Part shown: piece by piece, positions 45,104-55,577 of the stretch
Position numbering within the stretch: the first letter of the stretch is position 1
How the letters are laid out: every line of letters starts with the position of its first letter
DNA from: Xanthobacteraceae bacterium
Lineage (GTDB): Bacteria; Pseudomonadota; Alphaproteobacteria; Rhizobiales; Xanthobacteraceae
Reading direction: 5' to 3'
Assembly (NCBI GenBank): GCA_024508855.1
Contig: JANINJ010000006.1
Location: forward strand, 102,301 to 166,300
Length of the DNA: 64,000 bases
Notes under the pieces: model-generated
Seen by the model: only the letters and a program-made list of their open reading frames with translations
What the model was told of the DNA's origin: nothing
Databases searched by the model: none
Made by a program: the position numbers and the translations under genes

Positions 45104-46654
45104 ATGGGCATGCGCATCTCACGCCGGCGTTTTCTTTCGACCGCGGCAGCGGGCGCGGTCGGCACCATTGCCCTGCCCTATCTCAGCCGCGCTGCGGATC
45201 GCCCCCAGATCGCCCACGGCGTGCAATCCGGCGACGTCAACGCGAGCGGCGGCGTGGTGTGGTCGCGTGCGGACCGCCCATCGCAGATGCTGGTTGAAGT
45301 CTCCACCACCGATTCCTTCAAGAACGTCCGGGCATTGCCGCCGATCGACGCGCTGCCGGAAAGCGATTTCACCGCCAAGATGCTGATCGAGAACCTGCCC
45401 GCAGGGCAGGACATCTTCTATCGCGTCAAGTTCCGCGATCTCGCCCATACCGGCGTTACCAGCGAACCCGTCACCGGCCGCTTCCGCACTGCGCCTGCCG
45501 GGCGCCGCGACGTCAGCTTCGTCTGGGGCGGCGATGTCGCCGGACAAGGCTGGGGCATTAATCCGGACGATGGCGGCATGTTCACCTTCAAGACCATGCG
45601 CAAATACAATCCCGATTTCTTCCTGCATTCCGGCGACACCATCTATGCCGACGGCCCGATCCAGAGCGAAGTCAAGCTCGCGGATGGCAAGCTCTGGAAG
45701 AATGTCACCATCGAGGAGAAGGCAAAGGTGGCGGAGACGCTGGCCGAGTTCCGCGCTGCGCACAAATACAATTTCCTCGACGACAACCTGCGCGCGTTCA
45801 ATGCGGAGGTGCCGATCTTCGTGCAATGGGACGATCACGAGGTGATGAACAACTGGTCGTCGTCGAAGGAAATTCCGGCCGTCTACAAGGAACGTAACAT
45901 CGAATTACTCGCGGCGCGCGCCGCCCGCGCATTCCATGAAATGTATCCGATGCGGGAAAGCATCGTTGAACCGGGCCGCGTCTATCGCACCATCAATTAC
46001 GGGCCGCATCTCGACGTCTTCATGCTCGACGAACGCAGCTATCGCGGCCCCAACGGGCCGAACCTGCAAACCACCTACGGTCCCGCCAGTTATTTCATCG
46101 GCCCCGATCAGCTTGCATGGCTGAAGCGTGAACTGCTGGCGTCACGCGCGACATGGAAGGTGATCGCTTCCGACATGCCGATCAGCCTGCTCGTATATGA
46201 CGACGCGCCGAACAAGAAAGGCTCCGAAGCCATCGCGCAAGGTGACGGGCCGCCGCGCGGCCGCGAACTCGAGATCGTCGACCTGCTGCGCTTCATCAAG
46301 ACTGCTGGCATCGCCAACACGGTTTGGTTGACCGCCGACGTACATTACGCGGCGGCGCATTACTACAATCCCGACAAGGCGCAGTTTCAGGATTTCGACC
46401 CGTTCTGGGAATTCGTCTCCGGCCCGCTGCATGCCGGCACCTTCGGTCCCGCCGAACTCGACAACACGTTCGGGCCGGAGGTGAAGTTCGTCAAAGCGCC
46501 GGGCGCCGACCACCAGAACCTGTCGCCGCTCGAAGGCATGCAGTTCTTCGGCCACGTCAAGATCGACGGCGCGACCGGGCAGATGACAGTCACTCTGCGC
46601 GACCGCGCCGACACCAATCTGTGGTCGACCACGCTCGACCCGAAAGCGGGATAG
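45104..46654 (+). CDS. phoD: PhoD-type alkaline phosphatase/phosphodiesterase
   Basis: A 516-residue Tat-exported enzyme: signal SRRRFLSTAAAGAVGTI, then the PhoD N-terminal domain (VQSGDVNASGGVVWSRADRP) and catalytic domain with HSGDTIYADGPIQ, WDDHEVMNNW and WLTADVHYAAAHYY as metal-binding blocks. PhoD enzymes hydrolyse phosphomonoesters and diesters such as teichoic acid or lipid phosphates outside the cytoplasm. Length is typical. Strong ribosome site GGAGGATTC before the ATG. No Pho box was recognised. Confidence 0.93.
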   Translation: MGMRISRRRFLSTAAAGAVGTIALPYLSRAADRPQIAHGVQSGDVNASGGVVWSRADRPSQMLVEVSTTDSFKNVRALPPIDALPESDFTAKMLIENLPAGQDIFYRVKFRDLAHTGVTSEPVTGRFRTAPAGRRDVSFVWGGDVAGQGWGINPDDGGMFTFKTMRKYNPDFFLHSGDTIYADGPIQSEVKLADGKLWKNVTIEEKAKVAETLAEFRAAHKYNFLDDNLRAFNAEVPIFVQWDDHEVMNNWSSSKEIPAVYKERNIELLAARAARAFHEMYPMRESIVEPGRVYRTINYGPHLDVFMLDERSYRGPNGPNLQTTYGPASYFIGPDQLAWLKRELLASRATWKVIASDMPISLLVYDDAPNKKGSEAIAQGDGPPRGRELEIVDLLRFIKTAGIANTVWLTADVHYAAAHYYNPDKAQFQDFDPFWEFVSGPLHAGTFGPAELDNTFGPEVKFVKAPGADHQNLSPLEGMQFFGHVKIDGATGQMTVTLRDRADTNLWSTTLDPKAG

Positions 46655-46672
46655 ACGACGGATCGGCAGGCG

Positions 46673-47089
46673 TCATCGGGCGGATAGCGCCTGCCAATTC
46701 GCCAGCAGCGCTCCGAGTGCTTCCATCGAATATGGTTTGTTCAACAGTGGCCGGTTGGCGAAGCGGCTGAGAAAAACCGCGTCTGAACGATAGCCGGTGA
46801 CGATGGCGAACGGAACGCCGAGCGCGGCGAGCCGGTCGGCAACCTCGAAACTGGTTTCATTGCCAAGACCGATATCCAGCAGCGCGAAAGCCGGCGCCTG
46901 CATGTCGATCAGCTTGAGCGCCTCGGCGACGCTTGAGGCCGATCGCACCATCGGGACGCCAAAACTCCGGATCGCCTCCTCGAAATCGAGGGCGATGATC
47001 GTATCGTCCTCGACGATCAGCACATCTTTAGGCACTGGAAGGGGAGCAGCAGCGGCCGCCGGCTTGCCTTCGGGTTGGGCAGGTTCCAT
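46673..47089 (-). CDS. Single-domain response regulator
   Basis: A 138-residue protein that is essentially one receiver domain: VLIVEDDTIIALDFEEAI (acidic pair), ALLDIGLGN with the phosphorylatable Asp, a Thr in AIVTGY and LLNKPYS with the conserved Lys. An N-terminal Ala/Pro-rich stretch of about 25 residues precedes it. It has no output domain, so it would act through another protein. Its gene is divergent from a Crp/Fnr regulator, with which it may share a pathway. Confidence 0.85.
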   Translation of the reverse strand: MEPAQPEGKPAAAAAPLPVPKDVLIVEDDTIIALDFEEAIRSFGVPMVRSASSVAEALKLIDMQAPAFALLDIGLGNETSFEVADRLAALGVPFAIVTGYRSDAVFLSRFANRPLLNKPYSMEALGALLANWQALSAR

Positions 47090-47296
47090 GGGTCTCGTGA
47101 TGCGGTTAGAGCAAAAAGATGTGATTGGGTGGCCGGAGAACGTGTCCCCCGCTCGGCGCGGCGTCCCGCGAATGCCCTGGCGGCGCATTTCCGGTTCCGC
47201 ATGGAACCCACCACATCGTTGCCGCATTGTCTGTTCACTAGTGCACACAAAATTGGATGCATGTCGGCTAAAAAGCAGTGATCAGAGGAGCACGGC

Positions 47297-48058
47297 ATGG
47301 ACCAACGGAACCCTTCGGCGCAATCGGGCAATAGCCGGCCTCCCAACAATCTGCTGCGCAAATTAAGCGAGCCCGATTACGCGCTGATTTCACCCTTCCT
47401 CGAAGCCTCCGGGGAATTGGCGGGCAAATTGCTCTACAACCCCGGCGACAACGTCGAGGTCGTGCATTTCCCCTGCGGACCGAGCCTCGCCTCCTACCTC
47501 GTCACCAACGAGGACGGCCGCGACGTCGAAACCATCCTGGTCGGCCGTGAGGGAGCGGTCGGCGGGATTGTCAGCCAGGGCCACCTGCCGGCCTATTCGC
47601 GCATTACCGTCAAGTTCGGCGGCCCGTTTGTGCACCTGCGGGTTAACGCCCTGGAAAACGCCAAGCTGAAGTCGGCCAGCCTCCGAAACCTGTTTGCCCG
47701 ATACGCGGATTGCATGCTGGCGCAGGTATTCCAGTCGATCGCCTGCAACGCCATCCACACCATCGAGCAACGCACCGCCAAATGGATCGTCTCGGCGATG
47801 GACCGGACCGACAACGATCTGGTGCCGCTTACGCATGAACAACTCGCTACCATGCTCGGTGTCGGCCGTAGCTATGCCAGCCGCGTGGTACAGGTTTTCA
47901 AGGCGGAGAATATCCTCGAAACACGCCGGGGCGCCCTGCTGGTCCGCGACTACGACGCGCTATGCGCCCGCGCCTGTCAGTGCAACAACGCCGTAAAAGC
48001 CCACTTCGAGGAAGTCCTGAGCGGCGTTTACCCTGACGAGGAGACCGAACCCGCCTGA
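47297..48058 (+). CDS. Crp/Fnr-family transcriptional regulator
   Basis: A 253-residue regulator with an N-terminal cyclic-nucleotide-like binding domain (about 25-150) and a C-terminal winged helix-turn-helix (LTHEQLATMLGVGRSYASRVVQVF, about 180-205). The N-domain shows no Fnr-type cysteine cluster near the N-terminus and an altered phosphate-binding region, so cAMP binding is uncertain. The tail has CARACQCNN, an extra cysteine cluster that might sense redox or metal. Divergent from the response regulator. Confidence 0.87.
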   Translation: MDQRNPSAQSGNSRPPNNLLRKLSEPDYALISPFLEASGELAGKLLYNPGDNVEVVHFPCGPSLASYLVTNEDGRDVETILVGREGAVGGIVSQGHLPAYSRITVKFGGPFVHLRVNALENAKLKSASLRNLFARYADCMLAQVFQSIACNAIHTIEQRTAKWIVSAMDRTDNDLVPLTHEQLATMLGVGRSYASRVVQVFKAENILETRRGALLVRDYDALCARACQCNNAVKAHFEEVLSGVYPDEETEPA

Positions 48059-48464
48059 TGTCGGCCGAAAATCTCGCGGGAACGGCACCGAATGTGGACA
48101 GAAGCGCATTGTTTTTCTTCACAAACCGGCATATATTGCAATGCAACGTGCGGTGCTCGATCCAGACAGGATCGGGCACCGCCTTTTTCGTACCCCGCCT
48201 TTAGACCCCTCGCTCGCTGCGCGGGGCGGCAGGGTACAGTCCTCCCGATGTGCGACTGATCGCCGGGAGCCAAAGGAACAAGGCCGCTGCCATGACCTGG
48301 CCGAGCTCGATCGGATCCTGATCCGTTTTCCGACTGCGTGAATGCGGATCACGCGGCGCACCTCGCGCCATCCTCATTTTCATTTCGACGCAACAAACCT
48401 CGCGTACCCCGGTCCTGAATCGATCAGCGCCGGTACGTTCCTTGAGAACCTGAAAAGTAGCCCC
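48059..48464 (+). other. Gene-free 406-base region between the Crp/Fnr gene and typA
   Basis: Contains a terminator (48150-48187), an immediately following nested hairpin (GTACCC at 48190-48195 with GGGTAC at 48232-48237) and a further 225 bases before typA. A short in-frame extension of typA to 48342 is read as non-coding. TTGCAATGCAA at 48136-48146 is a short perfect palindrome. I see no riboswitch pattern, but the structure could be part of a 5' leader or small RNA. Confidence 0.4.
48150..48187 (+). terminator. Strong intrinsic terminator downstream of the Crp/Fnr gene
   Basis: A 14-base stem GCGGTGCTCGATCC / GGATCGGGCACCGC (one mismatch) with loop AGACA, followed by CTTTTT. It is 91 bases past the stop. 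Confidence 0.85.
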
Positions 48465-50285
<1,821 letters not shown>

Positions 50286-50316
50286 GCAACCTGCTCACGC
50301 ATATGTGGAAAACATT

Positions 50317-50450
50317 CGTCATGGCCGGGCTTGTCCCGGCCATTTACGTCTTTAAAACCCTTTGCGTAAGTTAAGACGCAGATGCCCGGCACATAGGCGA
50401 GCGAAGCGACGCCGTCCTTTCGACAGCCATGGTCCGGGCACGACGACAGC
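50317..50450. repeat. Palindromic mosaic repeat, family A, chimeric copy 3
   Basis: Begins with the family-A end CGTCATGGCCGGGC...CCGGCCAT and CGTCTT core, then diverges into an unrelated-looking segment (GGCGAGCGAAGCGACGCC) before ending CCGGGCACGACG. It seems to join two repeat subtypes and reaches within 10 bases of the amine oxidase start. Confidence 0.65.
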
Positions 50451-50458
50451 GGGCTCTC

Positions 50459-51694
50459 ATGTCACTCCCCTCCGACATCGATGTTGCGATCATTGGCGCC
50501 GGCGCCGCCGGGCTCGGTGCCGCCAATGCGTTGAAAGGCTCCGGCCTGTCGGTGCTGGTGCTGGAAGCGCGCGACCGGCTCGGCGGCCGCAGCCACACTA
50601 TTCTTCCGGCCCCCGGCGTGATGTTCGATGTCGGCTGCGGTTGGCTGCATTCGGCCGATCGCAACTCGTTCGTCACGATCGCCGCGACCCTCGGCTTCGA
50701 GATCGACAAGAGCCGGCCGCCGTGGCGCGACGAAAGCGTCAACGTTGCCTTTCCGCCGCGCGAGCGTGCCGACTTCATCGATGCGCTCGATGATTTCTAC
50801 GAGCGCTGCGAGGACGCTTCCGACGCCGCATACGACAGCGTCGCCAGCGAATGGCTGGAGCCCGGCAATCGCTGGAATCCGATGATCGATGCGATCTCGA
50901 CCTACATCAACGGTTGCGAACTCGACCAGGTGTCGGTCTACGACATGGACGCCTATGAGGACACCGAGATCAACTGGCGGGTGAGCCGCGGCTACGGCGC
51001 GCTGATCGCTGCCTATGGCGCGGCATGCGATGTCGCGCTGAACACCAACGTCACACGCATCGATCATTCCGGCGCACGCGTGAAGATCGAAACCTCGCGC
51101 GGCACGCTCACGGCGGCGAAGGCGATCGTTACGGTCCCGACCAATCTGATCGCCGACGAGGCGATACGCTTCTTTCCGGCCTTGCCGGCGAAAGTCGGCG
51201 CCGCGCGCGGCTTGCCGCTCGGACTTGCCGACAAGGTGATGCTGGCGCTGGACGAACCCGAGGCCTTGCCGAAGGACGGTAACCTGCGCGGCGCGACCAT
51301 GCGCACTGCGATGGGCAGCTACCATCTGCGCCCGTACGGACAGCCGAGCATCGAAGGCTATTTCGGCGGCCGCTTCGCGCAAGAATTGGAAGATGCCGGC
51401 GAAGGCGCACTCGCCGCGCAGAGCATCGACGAGATCGTCGCGCTGCTGGGCTCCGACTATCGTCGCAAACTCAAACCATTGGCGTCATCGCGCTGGGCGC
51501 ATGATCCGTTCGCGCGCGGCTCCTATTCGCACGCCATGCCGGGCTGCGCCGACTGCCGCGCCGTGCTGGCCGCGCCGATCGACGATCGCCTGTTCTTCGC
51601 CGGTGAAGCGACATCGCCGAACTTCTTCTCCACCGCGCACGGCGCACGGGATTCCGGAGAGCGAGCTGCGCGGGAAGTGATGGCGAGCAGATAG
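50459..51694 (+). CDS. FAD-dependent amine oxidase-like protein
   Basis: A 411-residue flavoprotein with the dinucleotide motif VAIIGAGAAGLGAANAL, the FAD motif EARDRLGGRSHT and the C-terminal FAD-contact RLFFAGEATSPNFFSTAHGA, as in flavin monoamine oxidases and phytoene desaturase relatives. The substrate cannot be deduced: amine oxidase or amino-acid/polyamine oxidation are possibilities. The ATG at 50459 is preferred over 50429, which lies in the repeat. A palindromic repeat directly precedes it. Confidence 0.85.
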   Translation: MSLPSDIDVAIIGAGAAGLGAANALKGSGLSVLVLEARDRLGGRSHTILPAPGVMFDVGCGWLHSADRNSFVTIAATLGFEIDKSRPPWRDESVNVAFPPRERADFIDALDDFYERCEDASDAAYDSVASEWLEPGNRWNPMIDAISTYINGCELDQVSVYDMDAYEDTEINWRVSRGYGALIAAYGAACDVALNTNVTRIDHSGARVKIETSRGTLTAAKAIVTVPTNLIADEAIRFFPALPAKVGAARGLPLGLADKVMLALDEPEALPKDGNLRGATMRTAMGSYHLRPYGQPSIEGYFGGRFAQELEDAGEGALAAQSIDEIVALLGSDYRRKLKPLASSRWAHDPFARGSYSHAMPGCADCRAVLAAPIDDRLFFAGEATSPNFFSTAHGARDSGERAAREVMASR

Positions 51695-51698
51695 ATTG

Positions 51699-52109
51699 CT
51701 ATTCGATCACCCTGGCGCGAAAACTATCGTCACCCAAAAAGCACGCTTCGTACTTCCCGAAAATCCGGTAGCGATTGCTTGCGACAAGCGTATAGACCGC
51801 ATCGCGCAGCGGCTTCGGCACGCCGCGCAAGAGCCTGACCCAGCCCCAGCCGGGCAACGCCGCCAGCACCATTAGCGCGGCATCGGACTTGAAATAAGCT
51901 ACGCCGCCATGGATCACCGCATTGGTGTCGGGATCGCCGGGATCGATATTGAAAGCCCGTGCCAGCCGCGTACCGTAGTCTGACTGGATCGCGGTGAATC
52001 GGAAGATGCGGCTCGCATCCCGCTTTGCCACGAACCTGATCCAGCGCGAGCAAAAGATGCAGATTCCGTCGTAGAGGATGATGTTGTCGTCCGGCCAACG
52101 GCCCGTCAT
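51699..52109 (-). CDS. DCC-family (DUF393) thiol-disulfide oxidoreductase-like protein
   Basis: A 136-residue protein beginning ILYDGICIFCSRWIRFVAKRD, containing the DxDGxCxxC-type DCC motif (here YDGICIFC), which suggests a thioredoxin-like redox site. The family is widespread and small; function is unknown. It is convergent with the amine oxidase gene over 4 bases. Confidence 0.87.
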   Translation of the reverse strand: MTGRWPDDNIILYDGICIFCSRWIRFVAKRDASRIFRFTAIQSDYGTRLARAFNIDPGDPDTNAVIHGGVAYFKSDAALMVLAALPGWGWVRLLRGVPKPLRDAVYTLVASNRYRIFGKYEACFLGDDSFRARVIE

Positions 52110-52309
52110 GTGTAAACTCGTCGTTATCGGCCAGCGCGCCTGCCGTTAAACAAGCTGCTTCGGTTACCCTTGGACACCCGTCTGTAACACCGCCGGACTG
52201 TCCTTTTTCGACACATCTGCGCGACAAACTGATGCAGAAAGTACACATATTAACCGATAATTAACGATGGACCTTGAAGCGGGCGCGATGTCTTGCTTTG
52301 ATTGGGGCC

Positions 52310-52819
52310 ATGAGCACAACCCTTATCGAGGTTCGGCCGGCCAAGGCGGCGGATGCGCAAGCAGTCGCTTCGACGCATGACGAGGCGTGGCGCGCTGCCT
52401 ATCAGGGCATCATCCCCGGCGCCGAGCTCGAAAAGCTGATCAACCGCCGTGGTCCGCACTGGTGGGATAGCGCGATCCGCAAGGGCAGCCGGGTCAGCGT
52501 ACTGGTGTTCGGCGACAAGGTCGCGGGCTATGCCAATTACGGTCGTAACCGGGCGCGCAGCCTGCACTTCGAAGGCGAGATCTACGAGCTCTACCTGCGA
52601 CCGGAATTCCAGGGCCTCGGCTTCGGTCGCCGCCTGTTCAGCGCCGCCAAGCGCGACCTGATGCAGAGCGGCCTCAAGAGCATGGTGATCTGGGCGCTCT
52701 CCGACAACGAACCGGCGACGGAGTTCTACCGCGCGCTGGGCGGCCGGATGGTAGCCCGTTCCTCCGAGCGATTCGGCCAGAAGTCGCTCGACAAGGTGGC
52801 GTTCGCCTGGACCAACTAG
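52310..52819 (+). CDS. GNAT-family N-acetyltransferase
   Basis: A 169-residue acetyltransferase with the GNAT acetyl-CoA loop RPEFQGLGFGRRLFSAAKRDL (about 99-119, QGLGFGRR being the R/QxxGxG/A signature) and a C-terminal strand WALSDNEPATEFYRALGG. The first 25 residues include EVRPAKAADAQAVASTH as in small-molecule or protein acetyltransferases of this type. Substrate unknown. Confidence 0.87.
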   Translation: MSTTLIEVRPAKAADAQAVASTHDEAWRAAYQGIIPGAELEKLINRRGPHWWDSAIRKGSRVSVLVFGDKVAGYANYGRNRARSLHFEGEIYELYLRPEFQGLGFGRRLFSAAKRDLMQSGLKSMVIWALSDNEPATEFYRALGGRMVARSSERFGQKSLDKVAFAWTN

Positions 52820-52999
52820 GTTTGCACGCGGACGTTCTACCCGACAGATTTCCGTTTGATCTTCATTTGAACATGGTCTTTAGAGAATAGGTCCGCCGGC
52901 ATCCTGCGATGCGGGCGCCAAGGCCGTTTACGAGCGCCGGCAACAGGTGCCGCAGCCAATCACCTTCGTTCCAACCAGACAAATTTTCCGGAGTCTTCG

Positions 53000-53533
53000 A
53001 TGCGCATCGACGCCATTTCCCTCGGGGCCAACCCGCCGCATGAGGTTAACGTCATCATCGAAGTGCCGGTCGGCGGCGAGCCGATCAAGTACGAGATGGA
53101 CAAGGAAGCCGGCACCCTGGTGGTGGATCGTTTCCTCTACACCGCGATGCGCTATCCGGGGAATTACGGCTTCATCCCGCACACGCTGTCGAGCGACGGC
53201 GACCCATGCGACGTGCTGGTCGCCAATACCCGCGCCATCGTGCCCGGCGCGGTGATCGCGGTGCGGCCGGTCGGCGTGCTGATCATGGAAGACGAAGCCG
53301 GCGGCGACGAGAAGATCATCGCGGTGCCGGTCTCGAAACTGACGCAGCGCTACGACAAGGTGAAAACCCACAGCGACCTGCCCGACATCACGCTGCAGCA
53401 GATCCAGCACTTCTTCGAGCACTACAAGGATCTGGAGCCCGGCAAGTGGGTCAAGGTGCTGCGCTGGGGCGGTGCCGACGAAGCCCGTCGGCTGATCGAG
53501 GAAGGCATCGCCCGCGCCAAGGCGAAAAAGTAA
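53000..53533 (+). CDS. ppa: Inorganic pyrophosphatase
   Basis: Hydrolyses pyrophosphate to phosphate, driving biosynthetic reactions. The 177 residues match soluble class I enzymes (E. coli 176); key Mg2+/PPi-binding blocks include [28 protein letters not shown] and GDPCDVLV (catalytic DGDPxDxLV motif), and [13 protein letters not shown] good ribosome site GGAG lies before the ATG. Followed by a short repeat-A remnant. Confidence 0.97.
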   Translation: MRIDAISLGANPPHEVNVIIEVPVGGEPIKYEMDKEAGTLVVDRFLYTAMRYPGNYGFIPHTLSSDGDPCDVLVANTRAIVPGAVIAVRPVGVLIMEDEAGGDEKIIAVPVSKLTQRYDKVKTHSDLPDITLQQIQHFFEHYKDLEPGKWVKVLRWGGADEARRLIEEGIARAKAKK

Positions 53534-53554
53534 GAGGCGCGAAACCATTCAATT

Positions 53555-53585
53555 CGTCATGGCTGGATTTATTCCGGCCATGACG
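53555..53585. repeat. Short family-A repeat remnant
   Basis: CGTCATGGCTGGATT...CCGGCCATGACG, about 31 bases, keeping only the outer arms of the family-A palindrome. It lies after ppa and before folD and can act as a weak hairpin. Confidence 0.7.
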
Positions 53586-53634
53586 GGCAGACTATTCCGC
53601 CCTCGCATAAACTGAATCTACCAAACCTCAGCTT

Positions 53635-54519
53635 CTACACCGCCGGTGCTGACAGACCCTTGATGGCGCAGGCAGCGCGCAGGGTGTTGACCAGCAGACA
53701 CGCCACCGTCATCTGACCGACGCCGCCGGGCACCGGCGTCACCGCGCCCGCAACCTTCATCGCCTCATCGAAAGCGACGTCGCCGACCAGCCGGGTCTTG
53801 CCCTCGGCGGTTGGAATGCGTGTGATGCCGACGTCGATCACGGTCGCGCCGGGCTTGATCCAGTCGCCGCGCACCATCTCCGCCTTGCCGACCGCGGCAT
53901 AGACCAGATCGGCCTGACGGCACAGCGCCGGCAGGTCGCGCGAGCGCGAATGCGCGATGGTCACCGTGGCGTTTTCGTTGAGCAACAGTTGCACCAGCGG
54001 GCGACCGACCAGATTGGAACGGCCGATGACGATGGCGTTCATGCCCGCCAGCGACGGATGGACGCTCTTGGTCAGGATGATACAGCCAAGCGGCGTGCAC
54101 GGCGACAGCGCCGGCAGGCCGCCTGCGAGCCGCCCGGCATTGTTCGGATGCAGGCCATCGACATCCTTGGCCGGATCGATCGCCGCAATCACCCTTTCGG
54201 TGTCGAGCCCCTTTGGTAGCGGCAGCTGCACCAGGATGCCGTGCACCGCCGGATCGGCATTCAACTTGCCGATCAGCGCCAGCAATTCGTCCTGCCCGAC
54301 ATCGGCCGGCAGCTTGTGCTCAAACGAGGCCATGCCGGCGGCCTGGGTCTGGGTATGCTTGCTGCGAACATAGACCTCGCTGGCGGGATCGCTGCCGACC
54401 AGCACCACTGCGAGGCCCGGCGTCAGCCCGTGGTCGCGCTTGACCCGCGCCACCTCGTCAGCGACGCGGGCGCGCAGCTCGGCGGCAATGACTTTTCCAT
54501 CGATGATCTGCGCCGTCAT
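53635..54519 (-). CDS. folD: Bifunctional methylene-THF dehydrogenase/cyclohydrolase
   Basis: Interconverts methylene-, methenyl- and formyl-tetrahydrofolate with NADP. The 294 residues have the substrate-binding [14 protein letters not shown], the catalytic lysine/tyrosine region around [25 protein letters not shown] and the NADP-binding [17 protein letters not shown]. Length typical (about 288 in E. coli). Last gene of yggT-yggU-folD; it begins 8 bases after the yggU stop. Confidence 0.97.
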   Translation of the reverse strand: MTAQIIDGKVIAAELRARVADEVARVKRDHGLTPGLAVVLVGSDPASEVYVRSKHTQTQAAGMASFEHKLPADVGQDELLALIGKLNADPAVHGILVQLPLPKGLDTERVIAAIDPAKDVDGLHPNNAGRLAGGLPALSPCTPLGCIILTKSVHPSLAGMNAIVIGRSNLVGRPLVQLLLNENATVTIAHSRSRDLPALCRQADLVYAAVGKAEMVRGDWIKPGATVIDVGITRIPTAEGKTRLVGDVAFDEAMKVAGAVTPVPGGVGQMTVACLLVNTLRAACAIKGLSAPAV

Positions 54520-54527
54520 ATCGTTCC

Positions 54528-54863
54528 TTATTTGGTTTCGTCCGCGGCCTTGGCCGCCATCAATGCCCTCAGCGTCTCGCCCAGTCGGCGCGGATCGCCA
54601 TCGACCGCCACCTGCTTGAGTCGCGAGGTCACGCCCGAGAGAATGCGGACCTGCCGTTTCGGCACGCCAAGCGCTTTCGCGAGCAGTTCGACCACCGCGC
54701 GATTGGCCTCGCCGCCATCGGCGATGGCCCGGACGCGGACCTTCACGACGCTCTTGCCGTTGGCCAGCGTCTCGATGCCGTCGATGTCATCGCGGCCGCC
54801 GCGCGGCGTGACGCGCAGCGCAACGCTGATGCCCTGTGTGGAAAAACGCCAAGGGTCGGCCAA
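54528..54863 (-). CDS. yggU: YggU/DUF167-family protein
   Basis: A 111-residue protein with the conserved [19 protein letters not shown] start strand and [27 protein letters not shown] core of the YggU/DUF167 family, whose function is unknown. The only plausible start matching the family N-terminus is TTG at 54863 (giving [11 protein letters not shown]-like), as no ATG or GTG precedes the domain; the longer open frame to 55112 overlaps yggT. This makes it one of the few non-ATG starts inferred here. Confidence 0.82.
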   Translation of the reverse strand: MADPWRFSTQGISVALRVTPRGGRDDIDGIETLANGKSVVKVRVRAIADGGEANRAVVELLAKALGVPKRQVRILSGVTSRLKQVAVDGDPRRLGETLRALMAAKAADETK

Positions 54864-54898
54864 AGGCGAAACGTCCGTCGAAAGCGATCCCGCGGCGG

Positions 54899-55189
54899 TC
54901 AGAACACGGCGGGATAGATGTAATAGGTGATCACCCGCTGGATGAACATGATGATCAGGATCAGGATGATCGGGGAGATGTCGAGGCCGCCCAGGTTGGG
55001 CATGAAGTTTCGGATCGGCGCCAGCAGCGGCTCGGTGATCCGGTACAGGAATTCGGCGATCGACGACACGAACTGGTTGCGGGTGTTCACGACATTGAAG
55101 GCGACCAGCCACGACAGGATCGCGGAGGCAATCAGCAGCCAGACGTAGAGGTCGAGAACGATCAGAACGATGTCGAGAATGGCTCGCAT
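54899..55189 (-). CDS. yggT: YggT-family membrane protein
   Basis: A 96-residue membrane protein with two hydrophobic segments flanking the conserved FLYRITEPLLAPIRNFMPN and LGGLDISPIILILIIMFIQ signatures of the YggT family, whose members are linked to stress tolerance or cell division-associated complexes. It heads the yggT-yggU-folD unit; yggU starts 35 bases after its stop. Confidence 0.92.
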   Translation of the reverse strand: MRAILDIVLIVLDLYVWLLIASAILSWLVAFNVVNTRNQFVSSIAEFLYRITEPLLAPIRNFMPNLGGLDISPIILILIIMFIQRVITYYIYPAVF

Positions 55190-55311
55190 GGCGGGATGGG
55201 CTCGCGGTGGGGTTGATCGCCGTTGTGAGGCCGCAAACTATCGATTCACCCCCGGCTAAACAAGGGAAGTTCCTGCCCTTTTTGCGCCAGATGCCCGGAT
55301 GTGCGGCGTCC

Positions 55312-55340
55312 TTGACTTGGTATCGGCCGGGATTTAAATG
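55312..55340 (+). promoter_or_regulatory. Candidate promoter for the tRNA-Ala gene
   Basis: CTTGACT with TTGACT at 55312-55317, a 17-base spacer and TAAATG at 55335-55340, 43 bases before the tRNA. The -35 is close to consensus and the -10 is weak. Confidence 0.45.
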
Positions 55341-55383
55341 ACGCCCACTTGCCGTGGCTCAGTTCCAGTCGCCGCGTTGCAAT

Positions 55384-55459
<76 letters not shown>

Positions 55460-55460
55460 G

Positions 55461-55571
55461 CCTTCGCAGGCTTCGCCAGCTACGGCTCGGCAAGCCACAT
55501 ACCAAACTCTTGAAGCCGAAGTCCGCGAAGGCTGTCGCGGCATAGCCCGAAGGGCGAAGCCGGACTGGTAT
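55461..55571. repeat. Structured repeat element directly after the tRNA
   Basis: Starts GCCTTCGCAGGCTTCGCC and ends GGCGAAGCCGGACTGG; AGCCTTCGC (55459-55467) pairs with GCGAAGGCT (55525-55533). Its left arm begins at the last base of the tRNA CCA. It resembles dispersed elements I associate with Bradyrhizobium tRNA and intergenic regions. Only one copy in the window. Confidence 0.55.
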
Positions 55572-55577
55572 TTCCCC

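Noticed and set aside
48190-48464. Riboswitch before typA
   Set aside because: Foldable sequence is present but I see no conserved core of a known class (FMN, SAM, cobalamin, glycine, TPP).
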